The translations under genes were made by a program, and so were the position numbers. The notes below the pieces were generated by a model, which worked only from the letters and a program-made list of their open reading frames with translations, was not told the DNA's origin and did no database searches. Below, in pieces: positions 16,906 through 25,857 of a stretch of DNA of 57,911 bases. Position 1 is the first letter of the stretch; every line of letters begins with the position of its first letter. The DNA is from JAHFUI01 sp041485905 (GTDB taxonomy: Bacteria; Acidobacteriota; Vicinamibacteria; Vicinamibacterales; CAVVIG01): the NCBI GenBank assembly GCA_041485905.1, contig JBGPKK010000006.1, positions 1-57,911 of the forward strand. The letters are read 5' to 3'.

Positions 16906-18314
16906 CCGTCGGATCACTTCTGGCGCTCCTTGTGCCGGCGTTGGCCGCGTACTTGGTCCTCAGACGATTGTGGGGCGGTTCGCGCGCGCGGCTGGGCCGG
17001 GCTCTTGCAGCGGCCACGGCACCCGGGCTCGGAATCGGATTCGCGTCGTGCGTCTATTTCTTGTTGCTATTGTTGACGCGGAATCACCACAGCGCTGTCC
17101 GTCTGGATGCCGGCTTCTGGATCCTGTCTACTGTCGGCTTGCTAGCTTACGACGTGATCGCGCCGGGCGCGTCCCGGCAGCGCGCCAACGCTGAAGACGA
17201 CGCTGCGGCCCGCGCCTCCTGGGGACCGGCGCTGGTCGTCACGGTTGCAGGCCTGCTCGCTCTGTCGGCGCTCGCGGCAGCATCGTTCTGGCTGCACTGG
17301 ACTCTCAATCCTCACGGCGAATGGGACGCCTGGGCCATCTGGAATCTCCGAGCGCGATCGCTGTTGACGGGGGCGGACTGGACCGCGCCGTTTTCCGCGG
17401 CCATTGGCTGGTCGCACCCCGACTACCCACTGCTCGTGCCGCTGACGGTCGCCCGCAGTTGGGCGTACTCGGGGAGAGAGAGCACTGTGGTTCCCGCCGT
17501 CATCGCGTTGATTTTCTCCATGTCGTCGATTGCAGTGGTCGTGATTTCAGTCGGTCGACTGCGAGGCTGGACCGTCGGCCTGTTGAGCGGCATGGCTCTG
17601 CTCATCGCGAGAACGTACGTCTTTCAGAGCTCCTGCCAATGCGCGGATCAGCCGATCGGGTTCTTTATTCTTGTCGCGATCGTTTTCCTCACGATGAGCC
17701 AGGGGGAGATCGACCCACGACCGTTCCTGGTGACGGGCGGCGCGGCGGCTGGCCTCGCGGCGTGGACCAAAAACGAAGGGGCGCTTCTGCTCGTGCTGAT
17801 TTTCCTGGTCGCGAGCGTCCTCGCGCGCCGCGGTCGGGCGTTACTGAGCCTCACGGCAGGCGCGGCGGTGCCGGTATTGGTGCTCGCGATCTTCAAGGCC
17901 GGGCTGTCACCATCCAACTACCTCTTCGATCAACAGACTATTGGCGAGATCGCGGGCAAGATCTTCGCCACGGGCCGATCGGCGATCGTGATCGATCAGT
18001 TTGTGCGACGCATTCCCGCATGGGGAGAGGTGCCCGGCGGCGCGCTGGCAGGCCTTGGACTTGCCGTGGCGCTGACCGCATCGCCGGATCGGCGCTCCGC
18101 TGGTCGCGCCGCGTTCGCCCTGATGCTTGTCTGCGCGATGTTCATTGGCTACGGTCTGGTTTACCTGATCACACCTGCACCCCTGGAATGGCAGATAGCG
18201 ACGTCGTTCGACCGCCTGTTGACGCAGCTCTGGCCAACAACAGTCTGGGCTGCGTTCCAGCTTTCGAGCAGCGGTCCATCGCGTGAAGCCGGCTCCAGTC
18301 GTCGAGTGACATGA
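16902..18314 (+). CDS. Polytopic membrane protein, GT-C glycosyltransferase-like
   Basis: 470 residues with about eleven hydrophobic segments, starting on a GTG. The first luminal loop contains HGEWDAWAIWNLRARSLL, an acidic and aromatic motif after the second or third helix, as in GT-C (ArnT/PMT-type) lipid-sugar transferases. A charged WTKNEGALL loop follows later. Family membership is inferred from topology and the acidic loop. It overlaps the genes on both sides by 4 bp and probably acts with the polyprenyl-phosphate glycosyltransferase of the same operon. Confidence 0.7.
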   Translation: MTVGSLLALLVPALAAYLVLRRLWGGSRARLGRALAAATAPGLGIGFASCVYFLLLLLTRNHHSAVRLDAGFWILSTVGLLAYDVIAPGASRQRANAEDDAAARASWGPALVVTVAGLLALSALAAASFWLHWTLNPHGEWDAWAIWNLRARSLLTGADWTAPFSAAIGWSHPDYPLLVPLTVARSWAYSGRESTVVPAVIALIFSMSSIAVVVISVGRLRGWTVGLLSGMALLIARTYVFQSSCQCADQPIGFFILVAIVFLTMSQGEIDPRPFLVTGGAAAGLAAWTKNEGALLLVLIFLVASVLARRGRALLSLTAGAAVPVLVLAIFKAGLSPSNYLFDQQTIGEIAGKIFATGRSAIVIDQFVRRIPAWGEVPGGALAGLGLAVALTASPDRRSAGRAAFALMLVCAMFIGYGLVYLITPAPLEWQIATSFDRLLTQLWPTTVWAAFQLSSSGPSREAGSSRRVT

Positions 18315-19753
18315 CAGCACTCGGGAGAGGGGGACGAACGGCTGCCATTTCAGCCGTCTGCTTCCTGATCCTTGCGGTCGCCTTCTTCGCTCGAACAACG
18401 GGTATCCACATTGACGAGAGCAATTACCTGAAGCTCGCGCTGGTCGCGCCGTATGGCGACAGCGCGAGCACAGGAAAGCCGTTCCTGTTCTACCTGTCCA
18501 ACTACTTCTTCATGCACAGCATCGGATTCGCCTTCGGCCCGTTGAGGCCCATTTCGCTGCATCTTGCGTACATCGGCTTCTTTTTGGTGTCCCTGGCCTG
18601 GGCTGTTCCGGCGGCGGCTCGAAACCAGTCGTCGTCAGAGTCGTTGGCACGAGCGATCGTCCTGCTGGCCTCTCCGCTCGTGCTCTTGAACGCCACGTCG
18701 CTCATGATGGAGTCGGCTGCTCTCCCGCTCCTCACGTTCACGCTCGGGTGCATTCTCAGAGACAGCCCGGACGATCCTGACAGCGCCCCGCGGCTGCTAC
18801 TCGCCGTTGCCAGTGCGCTGGCCACCGCCGTGAAATCGACAACCATTCCGGCCCTGCTTCTCCTGGCGTTGGCCTTCCGCGGACGGCTGAAGAGCCGGGC
18901 CCATTTCATCCCCATTGGGATCGCCGCGGGACTTGCGTTGAATTACTTGGGTCTCCGGGGAATTGGCCCGAACGGGAATTTCGTATACGGAGGGCCTGCC
19001 GAGGTCTTTTCGACGACAGTGCTGATGGATCGATCGCTGAGCCGTGCAGGATCCTATGTTGGAACGTGGTTTTTCTTCGCAGGGATCGGCTTCGCAATCG
19101 CTGCAGCGTTGCGTCCATCCGAGGCGTTGAAAAATCGTGAGTTCCTGATCCTGACGCTCGGCTCTCTGGCCGGAGTCTTTCTGTTTCAGCTCGTCTCAGT
19201 GTTTCAGTTTGCCCGATATTGCTACCCTGTCATGTGGGCGGCTCTGCTCGGTGTGTGGCTGCTCATCGAGCTCGAGAATCGCGCGTTGGTGGGCTTACTG
19301 ATAGCTTTGCAGTTGGTTCAAGCCGTGCCGCTCTTCACGCATTCGATCGACCGCTTCAGACTGTGGCCGCCGTTGGTCACCGGGGAGTTGGTCGAATCGG
19401 GTGGCACGATTTTCACCGGATTCCCCATTTATGGGATGACGGCCTGGCAGCTCGTTCGCGACAACCGTCCCTGCGTTTGGATCAACTCGGAACATGGTGA
19501 GAAGAACGAGGTCCTCGACCAGTTCGTGAGATCGACGTTTCCAGGCGCCACCATCCTCCGTTCGAGCATCTTCGAGATCGCACGCGATCGTTCGTGCTCG
19601 CTCTCGAATACCGTTCGCTTCTGGAGAGAACACGTCGATGGTCCGGACGCCCCCTGCATAACGGGCTGCAGACGCTGTGAGTTCCAACGAGTCGACTATT
19701 TCGCTGTCATGCGGGGCTGGGTAAGAAATCAGACGTGCTGGCCGCGGCGCTGA
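18311..19753 (+). CDS. Polytopic membrane protein, ArnT/PMT-like glycosyltransferase
   Basis: 480 residues, about nine or ten helices. The first external loop has TTGIHIDESNYLKLA, matching the DE-containing loop of ArnT/PMT GT-C enzymes where the acidic residue is catalytic. The C-terminal 120 residues form a soluble region with several Cys (PCITGCRRCEF), perhaps disulfide-bonded outside the membrane. It is the last gene of the five-gene operon. The acceptor (protein, lipid or polysaccharide) cannot be told. Confidence 0.75.
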   Translation: MTALGRGGRTAAISAVCFLILAVAFFARTTGIHIDESNYLKLALVAPYGDSASTGKPFLFYLSNYFFMHSIGFAFGPLRPISLHLAYIGFFLVSLAWAVPAAARNQSSSESLARAIVLLASPLVLLNATSLMMESAALPLLTFTLGCILRDSPDDPDSAPRLLLAVASALATAVKSTTIPALLLLALAFRGRLKSRAHFIPIGIAAGLALNYLGLRGIGPNGNFVYGGPAEVFSTTVLMDRSLSRAGSYVGTWFFFAGIGFAIAAALRPSEALKNREFLILTLGSLAGVFLFQLVSVFQFARYCYPVMWAALLGVWLLIELENRALVGLLIALQLVQAVPLFTHSIDRFRLWPPLVTGELVESGGTIFTGFPIYGMTAWQLVRDNRPCVWINSEHGEKNEVLDQFVRSTFPGATILRSSIFEIARDRSCSLSNTVRFWREHVDGPDAPCITGCRRCEFQRVDYFAVMRGWVRNQTCWPRR

Positions 19754-19869
19754 CTGCCGGCAGAACAAGACATTCCCCGAACACCGGGGAAACCGACTAC
19801 CACGCCTTGACATTCCCGTCCTTCACTCCCTGGACAAGTCTGCCGCTACAATGGCGCTGACAGATCCGT

Positions 19870-21303
19870 ATGGAAATGATCGTCGTCGGCATCGTTCTGC
19901 TCGTGGCGACGCTCGGCCTGCGAGGGGCGAGTGGGAACCGCTACGTGCGCGGCAGGCTGCTCGTGTCGAGCATGCTTATCGCCGTGTACGTCCTGGCAGC
20001 GATGTCGGCGAAATATCTGCTCTCGCCGGACACGGCGCTGCTGGTTCGCACCGTTCAGCCGCTGCTCCTCGCTTTCGCGCTGATCAACGTCGTCGTCGCG
20101 CTGGCCATCAACCCGTGGCGATCGGATCGCATTCCCGATCGGTTTCCCAACATCGTGCAGGACGCGATCGTCATTGCGCTCTTCGGGATCGCCGCGACGC
20201 TCATCCTGCAGGAAAGGATTCTCGCCACCAGCGCGGTCGGCGCCGTCGTCATCGGCCTCGCGCTGCAGGATACGCTCGGCAACCTGTTTGCCGGCCTCGC
20301 GATCCAGGTCGAGAAGCCGTTCCGGGTCGGTCAGTGGGTGAACGTCGCCGGGAAGGATGGCCTCGTCAGCGAGATTACCTGGCGGGCGACGAAGATCCGG
20401 ACCAAGGCGGGCAACTTCGTCGTCGTGCCGAACAGCGCGCTGGCGCGCGACACCATCACGAATTACTCGGAGCCGATCGTCGAGTCGCGGCTGGAGGTGG
20501 ACGTCGGCGTCAGCTACGACATTCCGCCGAACAAGGTCAAAGCAGTCATCCGCGACGCGATTCGGGACGAGCCGCTGCTGGCGGCGGGCCACGAGCCGGA
20601 GGTGCTCATCGCCGACTTCGCGGCGTACGCGGTGACCTATCGGATTCGCGTGTGGACCGCAGACTTCGCCGCCGACGAGCACCTGCGCGATCGGGTGCGC
20701 TCGCGCGTGTATTACGCGTTCCGCCGGACGGGGGTCGAGATCCCCTATCCGACGCAGGTCGAAATTCGGCGCGACCTGACGGCGCCGCCGCCGCCCGACC
20801 CGGCGCTGGTCCAGGCGGCCCTTGGCGCGGTGGCGATCCTGGCGCCGCTCAGCGACGAGCAGCGCGCCGAACTGGCACGCCGGTCGAGGCTGCGCGAGTA
20901 TGCGGCTGGCGAGGCGATCGTTCGCCAGGGGGCGGCCGGCAGCTCCATGTTCGTGATCCAGGACGGAGAGGCGGTGGTGACCCTGGCTGCGCCGCGACGC
21001 GAGGTGGCCCACCTCAAGGCGGGCGACTTCTTCGGCGAGATGTCGCTGCTGACCGGCGATCCCCGCAGCGCCACGGTGACCGCGGTCACCGATTGCGCGG
21101 TGCTCGAAATTACAGTCGAGGATTTCAGAGGGCTGGTGCTCGCCGATCCGGCGGTCGTCGAGCGCGTCGCCCTGGCCGCGTCGACGCGTGGCGCCGAACT
21201 CGAACGCCACCGGGCGGAGGGCCTTGCGGCGCCGGCCGGAAGCGAGCCGCCGCACACCTTCGTGGCCCGCGTTCGCCGGTTTCTACATCTGGCCGCTTCT
21301 TGA
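19870..21303 (+). CDS. MscS-family channel with C-terminal cyclic-nucleotide-binding domain
   Basis: 477 residues. Three N-terminal helices lead to the pore helix (SAVGAVVIGLALQDTLGNLFAG), then the MscS beta domain (VEKPFRVGQWVNVAGKDGLV and FVVVPNSALARDTITNYS) and the alpha/beta domain to about residue 300. Residues about 320-440 are a cNMP domain with the phosphate-binding cassette FFGEMSLLTGDPRSATVTA, including the Arg that contacts the cyclic phosphate. This suggests a channel gated or tuned by a cyclic nucleotide. Two ATGs lie two codons apart; the first is used. Confidence 0.92.
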   Translation: MEMIVVGIVLLVATLGLRGASGNRYVRGRLLVSSMLIAVYVLAAMSAKYLLSPDTALLVRTVQPLLLAFALINVVVALAINPWRSDRIPDRFPNIVQDAIVIALFGIAATLILQERILATSAVGAVVIGLALQDTLGNLFAGLAIQVEKPFRVGQWVNVAGKDGLVSEITWRATKIRTKAGNFVVVPNSALARDTITNYSEPIVESRLEVDVGVSYDIPPNKVKAVIRDAIRDEPLLAAGHEPEVLIADFAAYAVTYRIRVWTADFAADEHLRDRVRSRVYYAFRRTGVEIPYPTQVEIRRDLTAPPPPDPALVQAALGAVAILAPLSDEQRAELARRSRLREYAAGEAIVRQGAAGSSMFVIQDGEAVVTLAAPRREVAHLKAGDFFGEMSLLTGDPRSATVTAVTDCAVLEITVEDFRGLVLADPAVVERVALAASTRGAELERHRAEGLAAPAGSEPPHTFVARVRRFLHLAAS

Positions 21304-21326
21304 CGTACCACATCCGATTCCCACAC

Positions 21327-21959
21327 CTACCGTCGGTATTCCCGATATCCCTGTTCGTAGCCCCGCTGAAACGCCGCCCGATAGTCCTGCTTGTACTGAT
21401 CGCGTGATCCGTAGCGGCTGTCGTAGTCGTGGTCGCCTTCGCGGTACCGCTTCGGTCGCCGGAAATCGTTGATCTCGCGATCGCGCGCATCTCGAAGTCC
21501 GGCTTCGAGACCGTCGCGGTAGCCGGTCTGCGCGGCCCCCGACCCGTACACTCCCCGCGTGTTTGGATAGCCATCGGGCGCTGTCACGGGCGGATAAATC
21601 CTGCCGCCGCCGCTGCGGTCGTAGCGCGCCACCCGGTTGTACCCTTCTGCGTAACCCGCCTGATACCCGTCCCGAAAAAAGCGGCGGTATCCGTTGCGAT
21701 CGCCGTAGCCGCGGTATCCGCTGTCGGCGTTGCGGTAATCGCTGTCGCGGTCAACCCGGAAGTCGCGACGATCGCGCGCGTCGCGCTCGCCGCGCTGCTG
21801 TCCGTCGCGGAAGCCGTTGTCGTACGCGAGCCGCTCGACGTCGCGGGAGTCGCGTTGAGCGGGATAACCGTATCGGGCCTGAGCGGCACAGGCCGTCGAA
21901 ATCGTCGATAAGCCGATCGTGACCAAGATAGCCGGCACCGATCGTTGTGGTTTGAACAT
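21327..21959 (-). CDS. Exported Tyr/Gly/Arg-rich repeat protein
   Basis: 210 residues, starting at the ATG at 21959 with GAGGG 8 nt upstream; an earlier in-frame ATG would only translate the R1 repeats. A signal peptide (to ACAAQA) is followed by low-complexity sequence with repeated YxxGxxxG modules: AYDNGFRDGQQRG, FRDGYQAGYAEGY, YRDGLEAGLRDA and AFQRGYEQGYREY. Spacing of about 4 between Tyr and Gly suggests amphipathic helices or a coiled assembly. No known domain is recognised. It is convergent with the mscS gene. Confidence 0.72.
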   Translation of the reverse strand: MFKPQRSVPAILVTIGLSTISTACAAQARYGYPAQRDSRDVERLAYDNGFRDGQQRGERDARDRRDFRVDRDSDYRNADSGYRGYGDRNGYRRFFRDGYQAGYAEGYNRVARYDRSGGGRIYPPVTAPDGYPNTRGVYGSGAAQTGYRDGLEAGLRDARDREINDFRRPKRYREGDHDYDSRYGSRDQYKQDYRAAFQRGYEQGYREYRR

Positions 21960-21972
21960 GGGCTGAACCCTC

Positions 21973-22047
21973 AAATCGGCGGACCTGATAGCGTCCGCCC
22001 TACGTACCTCAAAATCGGCGGACCTGATGAGGTCCACCCACGTACCT
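21973..22047. repeat. R1 palindromic repeat, tandem pair
   Basis: Two 37-bp copies with a 39-bp offset: AAATCGGCGGACCTGATAGC... and AAAATCGGCGGACCTGATGA..., each ending in an ACGTACCT tail. Each can form a hairpin through GGCGGAC/GTCCGCC or GGACC/GGTCC. They lie in the 5' leader of the 21327-21959 gene. Confidence 0.8.
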
Positions 22048-22147
22048 GCCGCACTTCAAGCGGGATGCCACCGAGAGCGGTTGGTTTTGTTGAGGAAAAT
22101 GGCGCGAAGGAACGCGCGTGTCCTCTGACGACGACGGCTCGTCCGCC

Positions 22148-22654
22148 CTATTCCGCCCAGAGGAGCATGCGCGCCCCCGAGACCGGGATGTCAGTCGATT
22201 CGAAGATCAGGCCGGGCCCGCGCCGTTCGATGTCGGCCGGTGACACGCGGATGCGTTGTTTGAGGGCGGAGTCGGCGTCGACGATGCTGACGCCAAACCG
22301 GCTTCCTGGCGGGGCCAGGCGATAGACCCAGAACGGAAAGCTCGCCTGAACGATTTCCTCCTCGCCTGGAGAATAGACGAGCAGATGAATTGAAGTGACT
22401 TCCGAGTGCGCCGGGGGTGAGGCCTGCACGTCACGGACGACAGCGTCCGATCCGGCCTTCATTTCGACGAGAGCAGACTGGCCCGCAAACCGCGCGCGTG
22501 CCCGCCCGAACTGCGCGGCCGCGCTTTCGGCGGACGACGACTCACGGTGCACGTGTTGAGAAATCCAGTACACGACGCCGCCTGCGAGCGCAAGGCAGAA
22601 GACGATCGCGATGACGATCGTCGCGATGAGGATTGACGGCCAGGTCTTCTTCAT
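22148..22654 (-). CDS. Single-pass membrane protein of unknown function
   Basis: 168 residues, starting at the ATG at 22654 that overlaps the TPR gene stop by 4 bp. One N-terminal helix (SILIATIVIAIVFCLALAGGVVYW) is followed by a soluble extracytoplasmic domain with VTSIHLLVYSPGEEEIVQASFPFW and IRVSPADIERRGPGLIFEST. I recognise no family. It is coupled to the TPR gene and its product is probably a partner of it. Confidence 0.75.
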   Translation of the reverse strand: MKKTWPSILIATIVIAIVFCLALAGGVVYWISQHVHRESSSAESAAAQFGRARARFAGQSALVEMKAGSDAVVRDVQASPPAHSEVTSIHLLVYSPGEEEIVQASFPFWVYRLAPPGSRFGVSIVDADSALKQRIRVSPADIERRGPGLIFESTDIPVSGARMLLWAE

Positions 22655-23832
22655 TTCGTCAGCCGGCGCGCTTGGTCGGCAGTGGCGCCGTCGTTGTCTG
22701 CGTCGCACAGGGTGGCGGCCATCTGAAACTCCTGGCGCGCGGCGGCAGGCTTCCCGGCTTTGAGCGACAGTTTGCCGAGCTCGAAATACGCGCGGCCGTG
22801 CACCCACTTTCGTCCTTCTGATGAGACGGCCTGTCGAAGATCTTGTTCCGCCTCGGCGGGTCGGCCCAGTGCCGCCCGCGCCGCGCCGCGTTTGTAGAAC
22901 CACAACGCGTCCTCTCCGAACATCCTGACGCGCTGGTCGCTCGCGAACCGCGACATACCGTCGGTCAGAACGCGTTCCGCGTCCGCCGGCCGGCCGGCGC
23001 GCAGGCTCGTCGCCCCCGTTTCCAGCCACATCAGCCGATTGCGTGGATACTGCTGTCGCAGCACCGCCAACTGCCTGAGCGCATCGTCGTACCGCCTCTC
23101 GCGGTTGTATATGAGGAGGAGCGCGAAACGCGCGTCCGTCTGATTTTCGCCTGCATAGGAGGCCGCTTCCTCCACCATGAGCATGCCGCGCTCTTTTCCG
23201 CCCCCGAAGCCGGCCATGTAGGCGATCCAGCGCGCCGGCAGCGCGAGCACCGACACGATGTAGCGATACGATCCGACGACCAGCCCGGCGTCCTTTCGGC
23301 GCGCGTCGATCTCCAGGACCTTTTCATGCTCTTCGTAGGCTTCGCGCGCCGATCGAAAAGCCCCGAGCGCACGGCCTTCGACCGTGGCGACATACGACGC
23401 CCGCAGGCCGAGGGCCGCGCCCACTTGATAATGGCCGTCCGCATCCCGCGGGTTGGCTTCGATTCTCTTGCGGCCGAGCGCCAATGCCCGATCGATCGCG
23501 TCGCGAAAGGCGGCGGCGGTGGCTGGCGGCGGCGGTTCCGGCGGCGCGTTCGCGCGGCTGACGCGGCCCACGTAATCGTCGACCGTCATGGTTCCGCGGC
23601 GATACGTGATGCCCAGCCACAGGATCGTCGCCAACCCTCGATAGGCCGCTGCGTCTTGTGGATCGGCCGCGATCGCCTGACGAAACGTCGCCATTGCCTG
23701 ATCGTGATCCAGGTTGAAGAGCTCGGCCGACGCCCGCGCCCTGAGCGCGTCCGATTCGCGGTTGGCCATCGCCGATGGCGCGGTCAGACCGGCCACCACG
23801 ACGATGACGACCGCGCGGACCAACCAGTTCAT
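22651..23832 (-). CDS. Secreted TPR protein
   Basis: 393 residues with a signal peptide (AVVIVVVAGLTAPSAMA) and TPR-like repeats over most of the length (DHDQAMATFRQAIAADPQDAAAY, RRYDDALRQLAVLRQQYP, GRPAEAEQDLRQAVSSEG, GKPAAARQEFQMAA). The middle segment VGSYRYIVSVLALPARWIAYMAGFGG is well structured but not repeat-like. It is probably a periplasmic scaffold. It precedes and overlaps the single-pass membrane protein gene. Confidence 0.8.
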   Translation of the reverse strand: MNWLVRAVVIVVVAGLTAPSAMANRESDALRARASAELFNLDHDQAMATFRQAIAADPQDAAAYRGLATILWLGITYRRGTMTVDDYVGRVSRANAPPEPPPPATAAAFRDAIDRALALGRKRIEANPRDADGHYQVGAALGLRASYVATVEGRALGAFRSAREAYEEHEKVLEIDARRKDAGLVVGSYRYIVSVLALPARWIAYMAGFGGGKERGMLMVEEAASYAGENQTDARFALLLIYNRERRYDDALRQLAVLRQQYPRNRLMWLETGATSLRAGRPADAERVLTDGMSRFASDQRVRMFGEDALWFYKRGAARAALGRPAEAEQDLRQAVSSEGRKWVHGRAYFELGKLSLKAGKPAAARQEFQMAATLCDADNDGATADQARRLTK

Positions 23833-23877
23833 GGCGACATCTTACGTTCGGCCCCCCCCAAAGCGCCCGTTCGTCAC

Positions 23878-23907
23878 TTGCGCCCGCTTGTGCCTTCTGC
23901 ATACAAT
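23878..23907 (+). promoter_or_regulatory. Candidate sigma-70 promoter for the cytochrome oxidase operon
   Basis: TTGCGC (23878-23883), an 18-nt spacer, then TACAAT (23902-23907) preceded by TGC, as in extended -10 boxes. It lies about 105 bp upstream of ctaD. Sequence match only. Confidence 0.35.
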
Positions 23908-24014
23908 CTCACCGCTCGACACGACGTGTACGGCCGGCGGGGCCGAGGGTTCCCGCGCGACACAAGAAGCGCCTGCGGCCATCAGAAAACCGCGCCTGCG
24001 GCCAAGAGAGAGAC

Positions 24015-25790
24015 ATGGACAACGCAACGACCGTCGGAGCCGTGGCGCATGGGCACGCCCACGAGCATCCGCACGAAGAGCTCCCCTTCTGGCGAAAATA
24101 CATTTTTTCGGTCGATCACAAGACGATCGGCATCCAGTACGCCTTCACCGGCCTGCTCTTTCTGCTGTTCGGTTTCTGCCTGATGATGATCATGCGGTTT
24201 CAGCTGGCCTACCCGGGCCATCCGATTCCGCTGATCGGCAACTGGTTCGGTCCTGACAAGGCGCCGGGCGGCATCATGCTGCCGGAGTTCTACAACCAGC
24301 TCGGCGCCATGCACGGCACCATCATGGTGTTTCTGGGCGTCGTGCCGCTTGCCGTCGGCGGCTTCGGCAACTTCGTGGTGCCGCTGCAGATTGGCGCGCC
24401 GGACATGGCGTTCCCCAAGCTCAACATGGCGAGCTACTGGGTGTATTTCCTCGGCGGCGTCACGATGGTTGCCAGCTTCTTCGTCCCCAACGGCGCGGCG
24501 CAATCGGGCTGGACGTCTTACCCTCCGCTGTCCGTGATCGTCCAGGGCGGCGGGCAGACGATGTGGCTGATCGGCATGGTCTTCCTGATCACGTCGTCGC
24601 TGCTCGGGTCGGTGAACTTCATCGTGACGATCGTGCAGCTGCGGGCCAAGGGTCTCACCTTCATGCGCCTGCCGTTTTTCGTCTGGGCGCAGCTGGTCAC
24701 CGCGTTCCTGCTGCTGCTCGCGTTTCCTCCGCTCGAAGCGGCCGGCGTCCTGCAGTTGATGGACCGTCTGGCGGGCACCAGTTTTTTCATGCCGAGCGGC
24801 CTCGTCATCAGCGGCAAAGTGCTGACGGTCGCGGGCGGCGGCAATCCGATCCTGTGGCAGCATCTCTTCTGGTTCCTGGCCCACCCCGAGGTGTACGTAC
24901 TGGTTCTGCCCGCGATGGGCATCGTGAGCGAGGTCATCGCGAACAACACGCGCAAGCCGCTGTGGGGGTATCGCGCGCTGGTGTACTCGATCGTGTTTCT
25001 CGGCTTCATGTCGTTCATCGTCTGGGCGCATCACATGTTCATGACCGGCATGGGCACGACGATGAGTGCCTTCTTCCAGACGACGACGATGATTATCTCG
25101 ATTCCGTCGGTCGTTATCCTGACAGCGCTGCTGCTGTCGCTGTGGGGCGCGTCAATCCGCTTCACGACGCCGATGCTCTTCGCGCTGGCGTTTCTCCCCA
25201 TGTTCGGGATCGGCGGGCTGACCGGTCTGCCTTTGGGGCTCGCGCCGCCGGACATCCACCTGCACGACACCTACTACGTGATCGGACACTTCCACTACGT
25301 CGTCGCGCCGGGGACGATCTTCGCGCTCTTTGCGGGCATCTACTACTGGTTCCCGAAGGCGACGGGCAGGAAGATGAACGACCTGCTCGGCCAGATTCAT
25401 TTCTGGGGATCGTTCATCTGCATCAACACCGTCTTCATGCCGATGTTTATTCAGGGGTTGGGCGGCATGAACCGCCGGATGTACGACGGCGGCATGCTGT
25501 ACGGGCACAACGCGAACCTGTTGAAGTGGAACGTGGTGATCGGGTTCGCCGCCTGGGGGCTCGGTCTCTTCCAGATTCCGTTCATTATCAATTTCTTCTC
25601 GAGTATCAAGTGGGGCACGCTCGTCGATCGCAATCCGTGGCAAGCGACGACGCTGGAGTGGTCGGCGCCCTCGCCGCCGGGCCACGGCAACTTTCTGACC
25701 GAGCCGATCGTGTACCGCGGACCGTACGAGTACAGCATGCCGGGGGCCGCCACCGACTTCACGCCGCAGTTCGAGCCGGAACGGGCATGA
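24015..25790 (+). CDS. ctaD: Cytochrome c oxidase subunit I
   Basis: 591 residues, polytopic. It is the catalytic heme-copper subunit that reduces O2. Ligands visible: His100 in AMHGT (low-spin heme), H290-P-E292-V-Y294 (CuB His, the Glu of A1-type oxidases and the cross-linked Tyr), H339-H340 (CuB) and HFHYVVAPGT (heme ligands). The HPEVY glutamate indicates an A1-type D channel. An AGAGAG ribosome site precedes the ATG. The N-terminus is His-rich (AHGHAHEHPHEE). It is the first gene of the structural operon. Confidence 0.97.
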   Translation: MDNATTVGAVAHGHAHEHPHEELPFWRKYIFSVDHKTIGIQYAFTGLLFLLFGFCLMMIMRFQLAYPGHPIPLIGNWFGPDKAPGGIMLPEFYNQLGAMHGTIMVFLGVVPLAVGGFGNFVVPLQIGAPDMAFPKLNMASYWVYFLGGVTMVASFFVPNGAAQSGWTSYPPLSVIVQGGGQTMWLIGMVFLITSSLLGSVNFIVTIVQLRAKGLTFMRLPFFVWAQLVTAFLLLLAFPPLEAAGVLQLMDRLAGTSFFMPSGLVISGKVLTVAGGGNPILWQHLFWFLAHPEVYVLVLPAMGIVSEVIANNTRKPLWGYRALVYSIVFLGFMSFIVWAHHMFMTGMGTTMSAFFQTTTMIISIPSVVILTALLLSLWGASIRFTTPMLFALAFLPMFGIGGLTGLPLGLAPPDIHLHDTYYVIGHFHYVVAPGTIFALFAGIYYWFPKATGRKMNDLLGQIHFWGSFICINTVFMPMFIQGLGGMNRRMYDGGMLYGHNANLLKWNVVIGFAAWGLGLFQIPFIINFFSSIKWGTLVDRNPWQATTLEWSAPSPPGHGNFLTEPIVYRGPYEYSMPGAATDFTPQFEPERA

Positions 25791-25857
25791 AGCGTGAAAT
25801 GCACGATGCAGAATGCTCAATGCATTTTGCATTCAACGTTTTGCATTACAGACCATC
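25791..25857. repeat. Heptad-repeat inverted array (ATGC / GCAT units)
   Basis: Units GAAATGC, ACGATGC, AGAATGC and TCAATGC are followed by GCATTTT, GCATTCA, ACGTTTT and GCATTAC. Left and right arms are complementary and can fold into a long hairpin between ctaD and ctaE. The same unit family is at 35978-36043. Confidence 0.8.

Noticed and set aside
22148..23029. A 293-residue version of the 22148-22654 protein
   Set aside because: The extra N-terminus is antisense-frame sequence within the TPR gene; the ATG at 22654 starts the membrane helix and overlaps the TPR stop.
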